DNA of 64,000 nucleotides from Enterobacter cloacae subsp. cloacae ATCC 13047 (GCF_000025565.1 NC_014121.1:4302216-4366215), one strand, 5' to 3'. Shown: positions 26,615 to 39,712, counted from the stretch's first letter. The notes: generated from the sequence alone by a model not told the origin. Numbers and translations are program-made.

Positions 26615-28348
26615 CTAAATTGGCCAGATATTGTCGATGATGATTTGAAGGGAGCGGTTACCGCGAAACTCGTTGATATCCAGTTTGTAGGCCAGTTCAA
26701 CCTCACGTACGCCATTGTCTGGCCAGACAGCGGTATCGACGTTAAAGGCAATACCATCCAACAGCGGGCCGCCGCCCACCGGTTCCACCATCACTTTCAA
26801 GTGACGTTCGCCCACGATGCGCTGTTGCAGCAGACGGAAGCGGCCATCGAACAGCGGCTCCGGGAACATCTGCCCCCACGGGCCTGCATCGCGTAGCATT
26901 TGCGCCACTTCCATGGTCATCTCCATCGGTGCGAGCTCACCGTCGGAAATCACTTCACCCTGCAGCAGAGCGGGGTCGATCCAGTCAGTCACCAGTTCGC
27001 CAAACAGACGCTGAAACTCGTCGAATTTCGCCTCTTCCAGCGACAAGCCTGCCGCCATCGCGTGACCACCGAATTTGAGCATCAGGCCCGGGTAGAGCGT
27101 ATCCAGACGCTCCAGCGCATCGCGCATGTGCAGCCCCTGAATCGAACGACCGGAGCCCTTCAGCGTGCCATCGCCTGCGGGCGCAAATGCAATCACCGGA
27201 CGGTGGAAACGCTCTTTAATACGCGACGCCAGAATGCCCACCACCCCCTGATGCCACTCAGGGTGGTACATCGCCAGCCCGCCCGGCAATGTTTCACCGC
27301 TGCGTTCAAGCTTTTCACACAGGGTTAGTGCTTCAGCCTGCATTCCCTGTTCGATCTCTTTGCGGGTCTGGTTCAGCGCATCCAGTTCATTCGCCAGCAC
27401 GCGTGCTTCACCAATGTTGTCGCACAGCAGCAGCGCGACGCCGACGGACATATCGTCCAGCCTGCCGGCCGCGTTCAGGCGCGGGCCGAGGGCAAAGCCC
27501 AAATCGCTGGCGGCGAGCTTGAGCGGATCGCGGTTCGCAATCTCCAGCAGCGCCTTAATACCCGGACGACACTTGCCCGCACGAATGCGGCTTAACCCTT
27601 GCCAGGTGAGGATACGGTTATTGGTATCGAGCGGTACCACGTCCGCCACGGTGCCGAGCGCAACAAGATCGAGATACTCGGCAAGATTGGGCACGGCGAT
27701 CCCGCGGGACTCGAACCAGCCTTTATCCCGCAGCAGGGTGCGCAGCGCCAGCATCAGATAAAACGCCACGCCCACGCCCGCCAGTGATTTCGACGGGAAA
27801 TCGCAGTCGCGCAGGTTCGGGTTAATAATGGCTTCAGCGGCCGGCAGCGTGTCACCCGGCAGGTGGTGATCGGTAACCAGCACCGGGATCCCCAACTGAT
27901 GCGCGTGATCGACCCCCGCATGGGAGGAGATCCCGTTATCTACGGTCAGGATCATCTGCGCGCCGCGGGCATGTGCCTGATCGACCACTTCCGGGCTAAG
28001 GCCATAACCATCTTCAAAGCGGTTAGGCACCAGATAGGTAACGTTTTCGCAGCCCAACGCGCGCAGGCTGAGCACGCTCAGCGCGGTGCTGGTGGCGCCG
28101 TCGGCATCGAAATCCCCCACCACCACAATGCGCGTGCCTTCACGAAGCGCGTTGTAGAGCATTTCAGTGGCTTTTTCGATGCCGTTCAGCTGCTGCCAGG
28201 GCAGCATCCCTTTGACGCTGCGCTCAAGATCACCTGCACTCCGCACGCCGCGGCTGGCGTAGAGCCGCTTTAACAGCGGCGGAAGATCGGCTGGCAAATC
28301 AACCTGTTCAACCGCGTCGCGGCGGCGCAATTTTATTGGGGCTTTCAC
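26615..28348 (-). CDS. recJ: Single-stranded-DNA-specific 5'-3' exonuclease RecJ
   Basis: 577 residues (E. coli 577) from GTG 28348. DHH phosphoesterase motifs are visible: VVGDFDADGATST (motif I), VTVDNGISS, VTDHHLPGD (DHH, motif III), then SLAGVGVAFYL and the DHHA1 part with KGSGRSIQGLHMRDAL and FGGHAMAAGLSL. It degrades 5' single strands in RecF-pathway recombination and mismatch repair. It starts 5 bp after the dsbC stop, so it is in the xerD-dsbC-recJ operon. Confidence 0.98.
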   Translation of the reverse strand: MKAPIKLRRRDAVEQVDLPADLPPLLKRLYASRGVRSAGDLERSVKGMLPWQQLNGIEKATEMLYNALREGTRIVVVGDFDADGATSTALSVLSLRALGCENVTYLVPNRFEDGYGLSPEVVDQAHARGAQMILTVDNGISSHAGVDHAHQLGIPVLVTDHHLPGDTLPAAEAIINPNLRDCDFPSKSLAGVGVAFYLMLALRTLLRDKGWFESRGIAVPNLAEYLDLVALGTVADVVPLDTNNRILTWQGLSRIRAGKCRPGIKALLEIANRDPLKLAASDLGFALGPRLNAAGRLDDMSVGVALLLCDNIGEARVLANELDALNQTRKEIEQGMQAEALTLCEKLERSGETLPGGLAMYHPEWHQGVVGILASRIKERFHRPVIAFAPAGDGTLKGSGRSIQGLHMRDALERLDTLYPGLMLKFGGHAMAAGLSLEEAKFDEFQRLFGELVTDWIDPALLQGEVISDGELAPMEMTMEVAQMLRDAGPWGQMFPEPLFDGRFRLLQQRIVGERHLKVMVEPVGGGPLLDGIAFNVDTAVWPDNGVREVELAYKLDINEFRGNRSLQIIIDNIWPI

Positions 28349-28353
28349 GCGGA

Positions 28354-29067
28354 TTATTTACCACCAAACTGTTTCTGGTGCGCGTCGAGGAACTCTTTCA
28401 TCTCTTTTGGCCCCTGATAGCCCGGGACAACGTAGCCGTTGCTTAAGACAATGGCTGGCGTACCGGTCACGCCAAACTGCACGCCCAGTGCGTAGTGGTT
28501 GGCAATATCAATATCACAGGAAGCCGGCTGCACACCCTTACCGTTCATCGCGTCATCAAACGCTTTGTTACGATCTTTTGCACACCAGATGGCCTTCATA
28601 TCCTGCTCAGGCTGGCTCTGCACACCCGCGCGAGGGAAAGCCAGATAACGCACGGTAATGCCCAGCGCGTTGTAATCTTTCATCTCTTCATGCAGCTTGT
28701 GGCAGTAGCCACAGGTGATGTCGGTAAAGACGGTTATAACGTGTTTTTCCTGCGCCGCCTTATAAACGATCATCTCTTTTTCGAGCGCATTCAGGTTTTT
28801 CATCAGCAGCTGGTTGGTCACGTTCACCGGCTGCGCGCCGCTTACGTCGTACATCGGCCCCTGAATAATGTGTTTGCCGTCTTCGGTCACGTACAGCACG
28901 CCGCTGTTGGTTAAAACGGTTTTCATCCCCGCCACCGGCGCAGGCTGAATATCGCTGCTGGTTACGCCGAGTTTCGTCAGCGACTGTTTGATAGCGGCGT
29001 CATCCGCATGGGCAAAACCGGTAAAAGAGGCTGCCAGCAGGGTGAACAGCGCAAAAGACTTTTTCAT
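28354..29067 (-). CDS. dsbC: Thiol:disulfide interchange protein DsbC
   Basis: 237 residues from ATG 29067, with AGGATC upstream. The signal peptide (MKKSFALFTLLAASFTGFAHA) targets it to the periplasm. The N-terminal dimerisation domain (IKQSLTKLGV) is joined to a thioredoxin fold with the CGYC active site (DITCGYCHKL) and the cis-Pro segment GVTGTPAI. It isomerises wrong disulfides. A second Cys pair (the WCAKD and ASCDI cysteines) matches the structural disulfide of E. coli DsbC. Confidence 0.97.
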   Translation of the reverse strand: MKKSFALFTLLAASFTGFAHADDAAIKQSLTKLGVTSSDIQPAPVAGMKTVLTNSGVLYVTEDGKHIIQGPMYDVSGAQPVNVTNQLLMKNLNALEKEMIVYKAAQEKHVITVFTDITCGYCHKLHEEMKDYNALGITVRYLAFPRAGVQSQPEQDMKAIWCAKDRNKAFDDAMNGKGVQPASCDIDIANHYALGVQFGVTGTPAIVLSNGYVVPGYQGPKEMKEFLDAHQKQFGGK

Positions 29068-29095
29068 ATAAGATCCTGTAACAATTCGTCGGCAC

Positions 29096-29992
29096 TCACG
29101 CGCGAGGGTGGTGCTGTTGGTGTAGCTGCCGCAGGCGTTCCGTCGCGACATGGGTGTAAATTTGCGTCGTGGAAAGATCGCTGTGTCCCAGCAGCATCTG
29201 CACCACGCGCAGATCGGCGCCGTGGTTCAGCAGATGTGTCGCAAAGGCATGCCGCAACACGTGCGGCGACAGCTTTTCGCTGTCAATGCCCGCCAGTGTG
29301 GCGTAATGCTTGATGCGATGCCAGAACGTTTGCCGCGTCATCTGCTGCGCACGCTGACTGGGGAACAAGACATCGATAGAAACGCCGTTCAGCAACCACG
29401 GACGACCGTGCTCCAGATACGTTTCCAGCCAGTACACCGCCTCTTCTCCCAGCGGGACCAGCCGTTCCTTGTTCCCTTTACCGATCACACGAACCACGCC
29501 CTGACGCAAGCTGATGTCGCTCATCGTCAGGCCAACCAGTTCCGAAACGCGCAAGCCGGTAGCATACAATAGCTCAAGCATGGCTTTATCGCGTAACTCC
29601 AGCGGCAGGTCAACAGCCGGTGATTGTAATAATCTCTCAACTTGTGCTTCGCTGAGATCTTTCGGTAGCCGCTGCGGGAGTTTAGGCGATGCCAGGAGGG
29701 CGCTGGGATCGTCCGCGCGAATTTTCTCACGGTAGAGATGCTGGAACAGTCGACGCATTGCACTGAGCAGACGCGCAGAGCTGGTGGCTTTGTAGCCCCC
29801 TTCCATACGCTCGCCCAGCAGCGCCTGCAGGTCGTCGCTTTGTGCGCTCTCCAGCGACAGTCCCCGGTGTGCCAGCCACTCCACCAGCATGGTGAGGTCC
29901 CGCCGATAGGCGCTCAGCGTATTTTGGGCCAGGTTTTTCTCCAGCCACAGCGCGTCGAGAAACTGTTCGATGAGTGCGAGATCCTTTTCCAC
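29096..29992 (-). CDS. xerD: Site-specific tyrosine recombinase XerD
   Basis: 298 residues, equal to E. coli XerD, from GTG 29992. The SAM-like N-domain (about 1-100) precedes the catalytic domain: Arg in ATGLRVSEL, Lys in GKGNKERLVP, HVLRHAFATH (His and Arg), LLGHSDLSTT (His) and the nucleophile in QIYTHV. With XerC it resolves chromosome dimers at dif under FtsK. It heads the xerD-dsbC-recJ cluster. Confidence 0.98.
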   Translation of the reverse strand: MEKDLALIEQFLDALWLEKNLAQNTLSAYRRDLTMLVEWLAHRGLSLESAQSDDLQALLGERMEGGYKATSSARLLSAMRRLFQHLYREKIRADDPSALLASPKLPQRLPKDLSEAQVERLLQSPAVDLPLELRDKAMLELLYATGLRVSELVGLTMSDISLRQGVVRVIGKGNKERLVPLGEEAVYWLETYLEHGRPWLLNGVSIDVLFPSQRAQQMTRQTFWHRIKHYATLAGIDSEKLSPHVLRHAFATHLLNHGADLRVVQMLLGHSDLSTTQIYTHVATERLRQLHQQHHPRA

Positions 29993-30093
29993 ATCAGCCC
30001 CTTTGATTCTGCAATCCGGGCATTATGCCTGATTGCGAGCGGTTTCTGGTACACTACGCGCAAAGTCATAGCAAGAATTGAGATAGATACGCG

Positions 30094-30615
30094 ATGAATA
30101 TTGGTCTGTTTTATGGTTCCAGCACCTGCTACACCGAAATGGCGGCAGAGAAAATTCGCGACATCATTGGCCCGGAACTGGTGACGTTGCATAACCTGAA
30201 GGACGATGCGCTCACGCTGATGGAGCAGTACGACGTATTGATCCTCGGCATCCCGACCTGGGATTTCGGTGAGATACAGGAAGACTGGGAAGCCATCTGG
30301 GATCAGCTCGATACGCTCAACCTCGACGGCAAAATCATTGCCATGTACGGTATGGGCGACCAGTTCGGTTACGGGGAATGGTTCCTGGATGCACTCGGCA
30401 TGCTGCACGATAAGCTGGCACCGAAGGGCGTCACGTTTATCGGCTACTGGCCAACGGAAGGTTACGAATTTACCAGTAAAAAACCGATTATCGCAGACGG
30501 CCAGTTGTTTGTCGGGCTCGCGCTGGATGAAACCAACCAGTACGATCTGAGCGACGAGCGTCTGCAAACCTGGTGCGAGCAGATTCTGGGCGAAATGGCC
30601 GAGAAGTTCAGTTAA
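30094..30615 (+). CDS. fldB: Flavodoxin 2
   Basis: 173 residues, the same length as E. coli FldB. The FMN phosphate loop is [14 protein letters not shown], and the aromatic FMN-stacking loops are IPTWDFGE and [10 protein letters not shown]. It is an electron carrier, SoxRS-linked in E. coli. It is divergent from xerD and convergent with cptA (6 bp apart). Confidence 0.97.
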   Translation: MNIGLFYGSSTCYTEMAAEKIRDIIGPELVTLHNLKDDALTLMEQYDVLILGIPTWDFGEIQEDWEAIWDQLDTLNLDGKIIAMYGMGDQFGYGEWFLDALGMLHDKLAPKGVTFIGYWPTEGYEFTSKKPIIADGQLFVGLALDETNQYDLSDERLQTWCEQILGEMAEKFS

Positions 30616-30621
30616 CGCGTA

Positions 30622-31035
30622 TTATTCCTGCGTCGGTTGCTGCTGCAGTAGCATCCGGCGCAGTTCCCGCCACTCCGCAATATCCATACTGTCGGCGGCC
30701 AGCCACAGATGCTGGCACTTACCGCCGCCCACCTGGCGTAACCGTAGCATCATGCCGGAACTGAGCATCCAGGGCATACCGAGGATATCCCACTCTTTAC
30801 CCTGCCAGCGCAGGCGGGAGTCCATCAGTAATTTAATCTCACCCTGGCGGGCATTGATCCGGCGCTGGCTGCGCACGCTGTCAAAAACGACGAACGACAG
30901 CAACAACAGCCACAGCGGCGTATAGCTAAGCGGCCACGGCATCAGTAAAACAAATGCCGCGACCAGGCCGTGGAGCAATAACGACATCCACTGCGAGCGC
31001 CACGAGACGCGAAGATCAGATTGCCACAGGACCAC
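30622..31035 (-). CDS. cptA: CptA/YgfX membrane protein
   Basis: 137 residues from GTG 31035, close to E. coli YgfX. Two membrane segments ([18 protein letters not shown] and [12 protein letters not shown]) are followed by a soluble basic part ([16 protein letters not shown]). E. coli YgfX has been reported as a toxin acting on FtsZ/MreB with SdhE proposed as partner, but it is also viewed as a conserved SdhE neighbour of uncertain role. It overlaps sdhE by 20 bp. Confidence 0.93.
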   Translation of the reverse strand: MVLWQSDLRVSWRSQWMSLLLHGLVAAFVLLMPWPLSYTPLWLLLLSFVVFDSVRSQRRINARQGEIKLLMDSRLRWQGKEWDILGMPWMLSSGMMLRLRQVGGGKCQHLWLAADSMDIAEWRELRRMLLQQQPTQE

Positions 31036-31282
31036 GTTCCCGATTCCGTGTTTGAATTAATTGCACCATCCGTTGCAACTCGGTGTCGGCGGGCTTGCCG
31101 TGGTTCATCAGCCAGTTGAATAAATCGGGATCGTCAGATTCAAGCAGGCGAACAAACAGACGCTTATCCTCATCGCTTAAGCTGTCATACTCATATTCGA
31201 AGAAAGGCATGATGGAGATATCAAGTTCACGCATGCCGCGTCGGCATGCCCAGTGAATACGGGCCTTGTTGTTAATATCCAT
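31016..31282 (-). CDS. sdhE: FAD assembly factor SdhE
   Basis: 88 residues. It has the RGxxE motif (RRGMREL, residues about 14-20) and an all-helical small fold ([21 protein letters not shown]). SdhE promotes covalent FAD attachment to SdhA and FrdA, which need it for succinate dehydrogenase and fumarate reductase activity. Translationally coupled to cptA by a 20-bp overlap. Confidence 0.97.
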   Translation of the reverse strand: MDINNKARIHWACRRGMRELDISIMPFFEYEYDSLSDEDKRLFVRLLESDDPDLFNWLMNHGKPADTELQRMVQLIQTRNRERGPVAI

Positions 31283-31576
31283 GTTCTGTTTCCTGCATTA
31301 CGTTTGGCACAGTCGGTACCCCGTTCAGTCTTCTTTATTTCTCTGCGGGGACACTCGCTAGTGTAACGTGTTTTTGACCGTTTCTTTACTGGAATATTGC
31401 GAAGCTGAAGCGGGCTTCCAGAATAACCCCTATAAAGACAGCGGATTACACTATTTTGCGTGGCACTACGCATTGCTGCGTTATGGCACGAATGGCCTGC
31501 TGAAAGCGCTTGCAATGGCTGTAGTCTCTTTTACCATTAGGCATTATCAAAGCGTTAAGCAATTCAGGATACCGTT

Positions 31577-32557
31577 ATGGGATTTACACCATTTTCTCCT
31601 CGCCAGCCCGCCGCCTCTGCGCGTCTGCCGCTGACGCTTATTTCTCTTGATGACTGGGCACTGGCCACACTTGTTGGTGCCGACGCCGAAAAATACCTTC
31701 AGGGCCAGGTCACGGCAGACGTGAGCCAGATGACCGAACATCAGCACCTGCTGGCTGCGCATTGCGATCCAAAAGGCAAAATGTGGAGCAACCTGCGTCT
31801 GTTCCGCCGTCAGGATGGCTTTGCCTTTATTGAGCGCCGCAGCCTGCGTGATGACCAGCTTAAAGAGCTGAAGAAATACGCGGTCTTTTCCAAAGTCACG
31901 ATTGCGCCAGATGACGAGCACGTGCTGCTGGGTGTGGCCGGTTTCCAGGCGCGTGCCGCGCTGAAAAACCTGTTCAACGAACTGCCGGATGCAGAAAAGC
32001 AGCTGGTTAGCGAAGGTGAGACCTCCATTCTGTGGTTTGAACACCCTGCAGAGCGTTTCCTGCTGGTGACCGATGCCGCGACCGCCGAGCGCGTAACTGA
32101 GGCCCTGCGCGGTGAAGCCCAGTTCAATAACAGCCAACAGTGGCTGGCACTGAACATTGAAGCGGGTCTGCCGGTGATTGACGCGGCCAACAGCGCGCAG
32201 TTTATTCCGCAGGCGACCAACCTGCAGGCGCTGGGCGGCATCAGCTTTAAAAAAGGCTGTTACACCGGCCAGGAGATGGTCGCGCGGGCAAAATTCCGCG
32301 GCGCAAATAAGCGCGCGCTGTGGACACTGGCGGGTCACGCCAGCCGTGTACCGGAAGCGGGTGAATATTTAGAACTGAAGATGGGTGAAAACTGGCGCCG
32401 TACCGGCATCGTGCTAGCCGCCGTTCAGCTGGATGATGGCCGTCTGCTGGTGCAGGCGGTGATGAACAACGACATGGAAGCCGACAGCGTGTTCCGCGTG
32501 CGTGATGATGCCAATACCTTGAGTATTGAGCCGCTGCCGTATTCACTGGAAGAGTGA
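31577..32557 (+). CDS. ygfZ: tRNA-modifying / Fe-S cluster maturation protein YgfZ
   Basis: 326 residues, E. coli length, folate-dependent GcvT-like fold. The family signature KGCYTGQE (near residue 228) carries the key Cys. YgfZ (IBA57 family) helps specific iron-sulfur enzymes such as MiaB and acts with tetrahydrofolate. Divergent from sdhE across a 294-bp gap in which no other gene is credible. Confidence 0.97.
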   Translation: MGFTPFSPRQPAASARLPLTLISLDDWALATLVGADAEKYLQGQVTADVSQMTEHQHLLAAHCDPKGKMWSNLRLFRRQDGFAFIERRSLRDDQLKELKKYAVFSKVTIAPDDEHVLLGVAGFQARAALKNLFNELPDAEKQLVSEGETSILWFEHPAERFLLVTDAATAERVTEALRGEAQFNNSQQWLALNIEAGLPVIDAANSAQFIPQATNLQALGGISFKKGCYTGQEMVARAKFRGANKRALWTLAGHASRVPEAGEYLELKMGENWRRTGIVLAAVQLDDGRLLVQAVMNNDMEADSVFRVRDDANTLSIEPLPYSLEE

Positions 32558-32566
32558 TGCTGTATC

Positions 32567-32596
32567 GCCCGGTGGCGCTGCGCTTACCGGGCCTAC
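32567..32596. repeat. REP-type palindrome (GCCCGGTGGCG...CCGGGCCTAC)
   Basis: GCCCGGTGGCGCTGCGC pairs with its complement ending CCGGGC and followed by CTAC, the usual form of an enterobacterial REP unit. It lies after the ygfZ stop. Confidence 0.8.
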
Positions 32597-32609
32597 GGTT
32601 TTGGTGTTC

Positions 32610-32643
32610 TCCCTCTCGCTGTGGGAGAGGGTTAGGGTGAGGG
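32610..32643. repeat. REP-like palindrome of the CCCTCTCCC...GGGAGAGGG type
   Basis: TCCCTCTC with a short loop and GGGAGAGGG, followed by TTAGGGTGAGGG. The same unit recurs at 35905, 39670, 39713, 50608, 61571 (interrupted) and 62898. Confidence 0.85.
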
Positions 32644-32666
32644 CAACAGGCCGCAAGATGTAAAAA

Positions 32667-33353
<687 letters not shown>

Positions 33354-33585
33354 TTATTCATCGCATGACTATGCTAACTGAGAATGATTCCAGTGAACAC
33401 CTGTTAGCTAAAATAATTTCAATCCATAATTTATATATAAAAATCATAGACATAAAAAACAGTTTCACCTTACATTTGTTCACATTAAAATTTAATCATT
33501 ATGAATCAAAGGCATAAAAATGGATCCTGCCCTCTGGCTGCATGTTATGATGGGTCAATGAAGTCTGAATGAGAGTTATGCCACT

Positions 33586-34323
33586 GTGAGTATGTTCACC
33601 CACGCCGCCATTGCCAGTCTCAATAATCTGGAGATGATGGTCTACAACTATGTCATCAAAAATCGTGACAAAGTGATGTACATGACTATCCGCGAACTGG
33701 CGGACGCGGCGGGTGTCTCCACCACCACTATCCTGCGCTTTTGCCGCAAACTCAACTGCGAAGGCTACTCTGAATTTCGCGTACGCTTTAGGCTCTATCT
33801 GGAGCAGAATGAGCCTCAGCAGATAAATTTTGGTGCCAGTGAAATTATCAGCTTCTTTAAAAGCGTTAATAATGAAGAGTTCGATACATTATTAGATGAA
33901 GCGGTGGAGATAATATTATCGTCCGAGCGAATTATCTTTGTCGGCGCAGGGACCTCAGGCTCGCTGGCAAAATATGGTGCACGCTTCTTTTCTAATATCG
34001 GTAAATTCAGCAACCATATCGACGATCCTTATTTCCCGGTGACCAATGATATGGCCAAAAATGCGCTGGCGATTGTACTGTCGGTATCCGGTGAAACGGA
34101 AGAGATCCTGCGCTTCGCCAGCCAGTTCAGCCTGCATCACTGCAAGGTACTCTCCATTACCAGCCATGAGCACTCGCGGCTGGCAAAACTGGCCGATTTT
34201 AATCTCTCCTGGCATGTTCCACAGACGCGTATTGCAGGCGTGTATGATATCACCACCCAAATCCCCGTTATTTATATTCTGGAGTCGCTCGGGCGTAAAC
34301 TGGCGAAGAAATTAACAGAATAA
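33586..34323 (+). CDS. RpiR-family transcriptional regulator
   Basis: 245 residues from GTG 33586 (an ATG lies two codons later). An N-terminal HTH_6 domain (MTIRELADAAGVSTTTILRFCRKL, residues about 33-56) precedes a SIS sugar-phosphate-binding domain (VGAGTSGSLAKYGARFF; SVSGETEEIL). It lies 116 bp upstream of bglA in the same direction, so it probably controls the 6-phospho-beta-glucosidase in response to a phosphosugar. E. coli has no such gene at this place as far as I recall. Confidence 0.9.
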   Translation: MSMFTHAAIASLNNLEMMVYNYVIKNRDKVMYMTIRELADAAGVSTTTILRFCRKLNCEGYSEFRVRFRLYLEQNEPQQINFGASEIISFFKSVNNEEFDTLLDEAVEIILSSERIIFVGAGTSGSLAKYGARFFSNIGKFSNHIDDPYFPVTNDMAKNALAIVLSVSGETEEILRFASQFSLHHCKVLSITSHEHSRLAKLADFNLSWHVPQTRIAGVYDITTQIPVIYILESLGRKLAKKLTE

Positions 34324-34346
34324 AACATCCTGTTTTTTGCATGTAA

Positions 34347-35873
<1,527 letters not shown>

Positions 35874-35904
35874 CTCTGTAACGCCGGGCGGCGCTACGCT
35901 TGAT

Positions 35905-35940
35905 CCCCTCTCCCTTTTGGGGAGAGGGTTAGGGTAAGGG
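35905..35940. repeat. REP-like palindrome (CCCTCTCCC type)
   Basis: CCCCTCTCCC/GGGGAGAGGG with TTAGGGTAAGGGG attached, between the convergent bglA and ygfF genes, where it may also help end transcription. Confidence 0.82.
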
Positions 35941-35942
35941 GT

Positions 35943-36686
35943 TTACTTCCCGCCCGCTAACTCAATAAAACTGCCCGTCACGTACGACGCTTTCTCGCTC
36001 AGCAGCCAGACAATCGCCTGGGCTACCTCTTCAGGCTGGCCGCCGCGCTGCATCGGCAGCAACGACTTAACGCGATCCACACGTCCCGGCTCTCCACCGT
36101 CGGCATGGATGTCGGTATAGATAAGCCCAGGACGCACGCAGTTAACGCGGATCCCTTGCGCCGCCACCTCCAGCGCTAACCCGGTTGTCAGTGAATCCAC
36201 CGCCCCTTTGGACGCCGCGTAATCCACATACTCACCCGGTGCGCCCAGTCGTGACGCCGCGGAGGAGACATTCACAATCGCCCCACCCTTGCCGCCATGT
36301 TTGTGCGACATACGCTTTACCGCTTCACGGCAGCAAAGGAAATACCCCGTGACGTTAGTTGCCAGCACGCGATTAATGCGTTCAGCCGAAAGATTTTCGA
36401 TGGTGGATTGCTCAAACAGGATCCCGGCGTTATTCACCAGCGCGGTTAGCGGCTCAGCTTCTCGGTCAAGACTGTCGAACATCGCCAGTACCTGCGCTTC
36501 ATCGCTAATATCTGCGCGCAGGGCAAAGGCTTTACCGCCCGCCCCGACGATCTGGTTGATAACGTCCGTCGCAGCCTTGATATTGTGGTGATAATTCACC
36601 GCCACGGTGTAGCCTTCGTTTGCCAGCTGCAGCGCGGTGGCTTTACCGATACCGCGGCTGGCGCCTGTTACAAGTGCAATACCCAT
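35943..36686 (-). CDS. ygfF: SDR-family NAD(P)-dependent oxidoreductase YgfF
   Basis: 247 residues, classical short-chain dehydrogenase: cofactor motif TGASRGIG (8-15), NNAG, the catalytic Ser in VNVSSAASR and YAASK (Tyr, Lys). E. coli YgfF is a predicted NADP-dependent glucose-1-dehydrogenase-like enzyme; the true substrate is not known. In E. coli ygfF also sits near bglA and gcvP. Confidence 0.93.
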   Translation of the reverse strand: MGIALVTGASRGIGKATALQLANEGYTVAVNYHHNIKAATDVINQIVGAGGKAFALRADISDEAQVLAMFDSLDREAEPLTALVNNAGILFEQSTIENLSAERINRVLATNVTGYFLCCREAVKRMSHKHGGKGGAIVNVSSAASRLGAPGEYVDYAASKGAVDSLTTGLALEVAAQGIRVNCVRPGLIYTDIHADGGEPGRVDRVKSLLPMQRGGQPEEVAQAIVWLLSEKASYVTGSFIELAGGK

Positions 36687-36709
36687 TCTTTTCTCCCAAT
36701 AAAAAAGCC

Positions 36710-36742
36710 GGGTATGGCGGCTTCGCCATACCCGGCCTACGT
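36710..36742. repeat. REP-type palindrome between gcvP and ygfF
   Basis: GCCGGGTATGGCG pairs with CGCCATACCCGGC around a short loop, followed by CTACG. A flanking A run on the left could let it work as a gcvTHP terminator. Confidence 0.78.
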
Positions 36743-36758
36743 TACTACATCAACACGA

Positions 36759-39632
36759 TTACTGGTATTCGCTCATTGGTACGCAGGAGCAGAACAGATT
36801 ACGGTCACCGTAGACGTCATCAAGACGTTTCACGGTTGGCCAGTATTTGTTTGCCACACCGGCCGGGAAGACCGCCAGTTCACGGCTGTAACCGTGATTC
36901 CACTCCGCCACCATTTCATGCTGCGTGTGCGGCGCATTGACCAGCGGGTTGTCTTCCAGCGTCCATTCGCCGTCCTGCACGTGGTCGATCTCCATGCGGA
37001 TGGCCAGCATCGCATCAATAAAGCGGTCCAGCTCGGCTTTGCTCTCGGACTCCGTTGGCTCCACCATCAGCGTACCCGCAACCGGGAACGACATGGTTGG
37101 CGCATGGAATCCATAGTCGATAAGACGTTTGGCAATATCCAGCTCGCTAATGCCGGTCTGCTCTTTGAGCGGACGAATATCCAGAATGCACTCGTGCGCC
37201 ACGCGGCCATCACGACCGGTGTAGAGCACCGGATAGGCCGACTTGAGGCGGGTCGCGATGTAGTTAGCGTTCAGGATCGCCACCTGGCTTGCCTTTTTCA
37301 GCCCTTCCGCGCCCATCATGCGGATGTACATCCAGCTGATTGGCAGGATAGAGGCGCTACCAAACGGTGCCGCTGACACCGCGCCCTGACGGGTCAGCAT
37401 CCCTTCGATCTGCACCACGCTATGGCCTGGAACAAACGGTGCCAGGTGCGCTTTCACGCCGATTGGCCCCATACCCGGGCCGCCACCGCCGTGCGGAATG
37501 CAGAAGGTTTTATGCAGGTTCAGGTGCGAAACGTCCGCGCCGATGAAGCCCGGCGAGGTGATGCTCACCTGCGCATTCATGTTCGCACCGTCGAGATAGA
37601 CCTGGCCGCCAAACTGATGCACCACTTCACACACTTCACGGATGGTCTCTTCGTACACGCCGTGAGTCGACGGGTAGGTCACCATGATGCAGGAGAGCTT
37701 ATCGCCCGCCTGTTCGGCTTTCGCACGCAGGTCAGCGAGGTCAATGTTGCCGTTCTTATCGCACGCCACCACGACGACTTCCATCCCCGCCATCTGGGCG
37801 GAGGCCGGGTTGGTGCCGTGGGCAGAGCTTGGGATCAGGCAGATATCACGGTGGCCTTCGTTACGGCTCTCGTGATAGTGGCGGATCGCCAGCAGACCGG
37901 CGTACTCACCCTGCGCACCTGAGTTTGGCTGCATGCAGAGCGCGTCATAACCCGTCAGTTTCACCAGCCAGTCGGAGAGCTGGTTGATCATCAGGTGATA
38001 CCCTTCCGCCTGTTCGGCAGGGCAGAACGGGTGCAGCTCGGCAAACTCAGGCCAGGTGATAGGGATCATCTCCGCCGCCGCGTTCAGCTTCATGGTGCAG
38101 GAACCCAGCGGGATCATCGCCTGGTTCAGCGCCAGATCCTTGCGCTCCAGAGAGTGCATGTAACGCATCATCTCGGTTTCGCTGTGGTAGCGGTTAAAGA
38201 CCGGGTGCGTCAGGATCGCATCGTTACGCAGCATGCTTTCCTGAATTGAACGGCTGTCGAGCGCGACCTCTTTGTCCAGCGTATCAATATCCAGACCGTG
38301 CGCGTCGCCCAGCAACACGTTAAACAGGTTGACGATATCTACACGGGTGGTGGATTCATCGAGGGTGATGCCGACCGCGTTATGGATGTCGCTGCGCAGG
38401 TTGATTTGCGCCGCATCAGCACGCGCCAGCACCGCCGCTTTGTCCGCCACTTCAACGCACAGGGTGTCGAAGTAGTGAGCGTGACGCAGTTTGAGGCCTT
38501 TCTGCTGCAGACCGCAGGCCAGAATATCGGCCAGACGGTGAATGCGGCTGGCGATGCGTTTCAGGCCAACCGGACCGTGGAACACCGCATACAGGCTGGC
38601 AATGTTAGCCAGCAGAACCTGCGAGGTACAAATGTTGGAGTTCGCTTTCTCGCGGCGGATATGCTGCTCACGCGTCTGCATCGCCATGCGCAGCGCAGTG
38701 TTACCGGCAGCGTCTTTTGACACACCGATAATACGGCCAGGCATGGAGCGTTTGAATTCATCTTTTGCCGCAAAGAATGCCGCGTGCGGGCCGCCGTAGC
38801 CCATCGGCACGCCGAAGCGCTGCGCAGAGCCGAAGACGATATCCGCACCCTGTTTGCCAGGCGCCGTCAACAGTACCAGTGCCATAAAATCAGCGGCGAC
38901 GCTGACAACGACTTTGCGGGATTTGAGTTCGGTCATCAGGGCGCTGTAGTCATGCACTTCGCCGGTGGTGCCCACCTGCTGTAGCAGCACGCCAAAGACA
39001 TCCTGGTGATCCAGTACTTTGTCGGCATCGTCGACAATCACGTCGAAGCCAAAGGTTTCCGCACGAGTGCGTACCACATCCAGCGTCTGCGGATGAACAT
39101 CCGCCGCCACGAAGAAGCGGTTGGCGTTTTTCAGCTTGCTCACGCGTTTCGCCATTGCCATGGCTTCTGCCGCGGCGGTCGCTTCATCCAGCAGAGACGC
39201 AGAGGCGATGTCGAGACCGGTCAGATCCAGGGTCACCTGCTGGAAGTTCAACAGCGCTTCCAGACGGCCCTGGGACACTTCCGGCTGATAGGGGGTATAC
39301 GCGGTATACCAGCCCGGGTTTTCCAGCATGTTGCGCAGGATCACCGGCGGTAACTGCACGTTGGTATAACCCATGCCAATGTAAGACTTATAGCGCTTGT
39401 TAAGGGCTGCAATGGCCTTTAATTCTGCCAGCGCAGCAAATTCAGTCGTCGCCTCGCCCACCTGTGGTGGCGTGGCAAGCTGGATGTCTTTTGGCACGAT
39501 CTGGCCGATCAGTGCGTCTAATGAATCCGCGCCAACTGTCTTCAGCATCTCCTGCTGTTGCTGAGCATCCGGCCCTATGTGACGTTCAATGAAGGCGCCA
39601 CGGTTTTCAAGCTGGCTTAAAGTCTGTGTCAT
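36759..39632 (-). CDS. gcvP: Glycine dehydrogenase (decarboxylating), P protein
   Basis: 957 residues, equal to E. coli GcvP, from ATG 39632. The PLP lysine is in [18 protein letters not shown] (C-terminal half). It decarboxylates glycine and passes the aminomethyl group to lipoyl-GcvH. It is the last gene of gcvTHP; the gap to gcvH contains two REP-like palindromes, so P-protein levels may be set partly after transcription. Confidence 0.98.
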   Translation of the reverse strand: MTQTLSQLENRGAFIERHIGPDAQQQQEMLKTVGADSLDALIGQIVPKDIQLATPPQVGEATTEFAALAELKAIAALNKRYKSYIGMGYTNVQLPPVILRNMLENPGWYTAYTPYQPEVSQGRLEALLNFQQVTLDLTGLDIASASLLDEATAAAEAMAMAKRVSKLKNANRFFVAADVHPQTLDVVRTRAETFGFDVIVDDADKVLDHQDVFGVLLQQVGTTGEVHDYSALMTELKSRKVVVSVAADFMALVLLTAPGKQGADIVFGSAQRFGVPMGYGGPHAAFFAAKDEFKRSMPGRIIGVSKDAAGNTALRMAMQTREQHIRREKANSNICTSQVLLANIASLYAVFHGPVGLKRIASRIHRLADILACGLQQKGLKLRHAHYFDTLCVEVADKAAVLARADAAQINLRSDIHNAVGITLDESTTRVDIVNLFNVLLGDAHGLDIDTLDKEVALDSRSIQESMLRNDAILTHPVFNRYHSETEMMRYMHSLERKDLALNQAMIPLGSCTMKLNAAAEMIPITWPEFAELHPFCPAEQAEGYHLMINQLSDWLVKLTGYDALCMQPNSGAQGEYAGLLAIRHYHESRNEGHRDICLIPSSAHGTNPASAQMAGMEVVVVACDKNGNIDLADLRAKAEQAGDKLSCIMVTYPSTHGVYEETIREVCEVVHQFGGQVYLDGANMNAQVSITSPGFIGADVSHLNLHKTFCIPHGGGGPGMGPIGVKAHLAPFVPGHSVVQIEGMLTRQGAVSAAPFGSASILPISWMYIRMMGAEGLKKASQVAILNANYIATRLKSAYPVLYTGRDGRVAHECILDIRPLKEQTGISELDIAKRLIDYGFHAPTMSFPVAGTLMVEPTESESKAELDRFIDAMLAIRMEIDHVQDGEWTLEDNPLVNAPHTQHEMVAEWNHGYSRELAVFPAGVANKYWPTVKRLDDVYGDRNLFCSCVPMSEYQ

Positions 39633-39669
39633 GAGCGATGGTTCCTGAAACGTGCAGTGAATATAAGTT

Positions 39670-39703
39670 CCCTCTCCCACCGGGAGAGGGTTTAGGGTGA
39701 GGG
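39670..39703. repeat. REP-like palindrome, first of an inverted pair
   Basis: CCCTCTCCCACCGGGAGAGGG followed by TTTAGGGTGAGGGG. The second unit at 39713 is in the opposite orientation, together making a BIME-like element between gcvH and gcvP. Confidence 0.83.
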
Positions 39704-39712
39704 GAAGATGGG

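Noticed and set aside
31368..31634. 88-codon plus-strand frame between sdhE and ygfZ
   Set aside because: Overlaps the ygfZ start and has no similarity to known proteins; the gap is a divergent promoter region.
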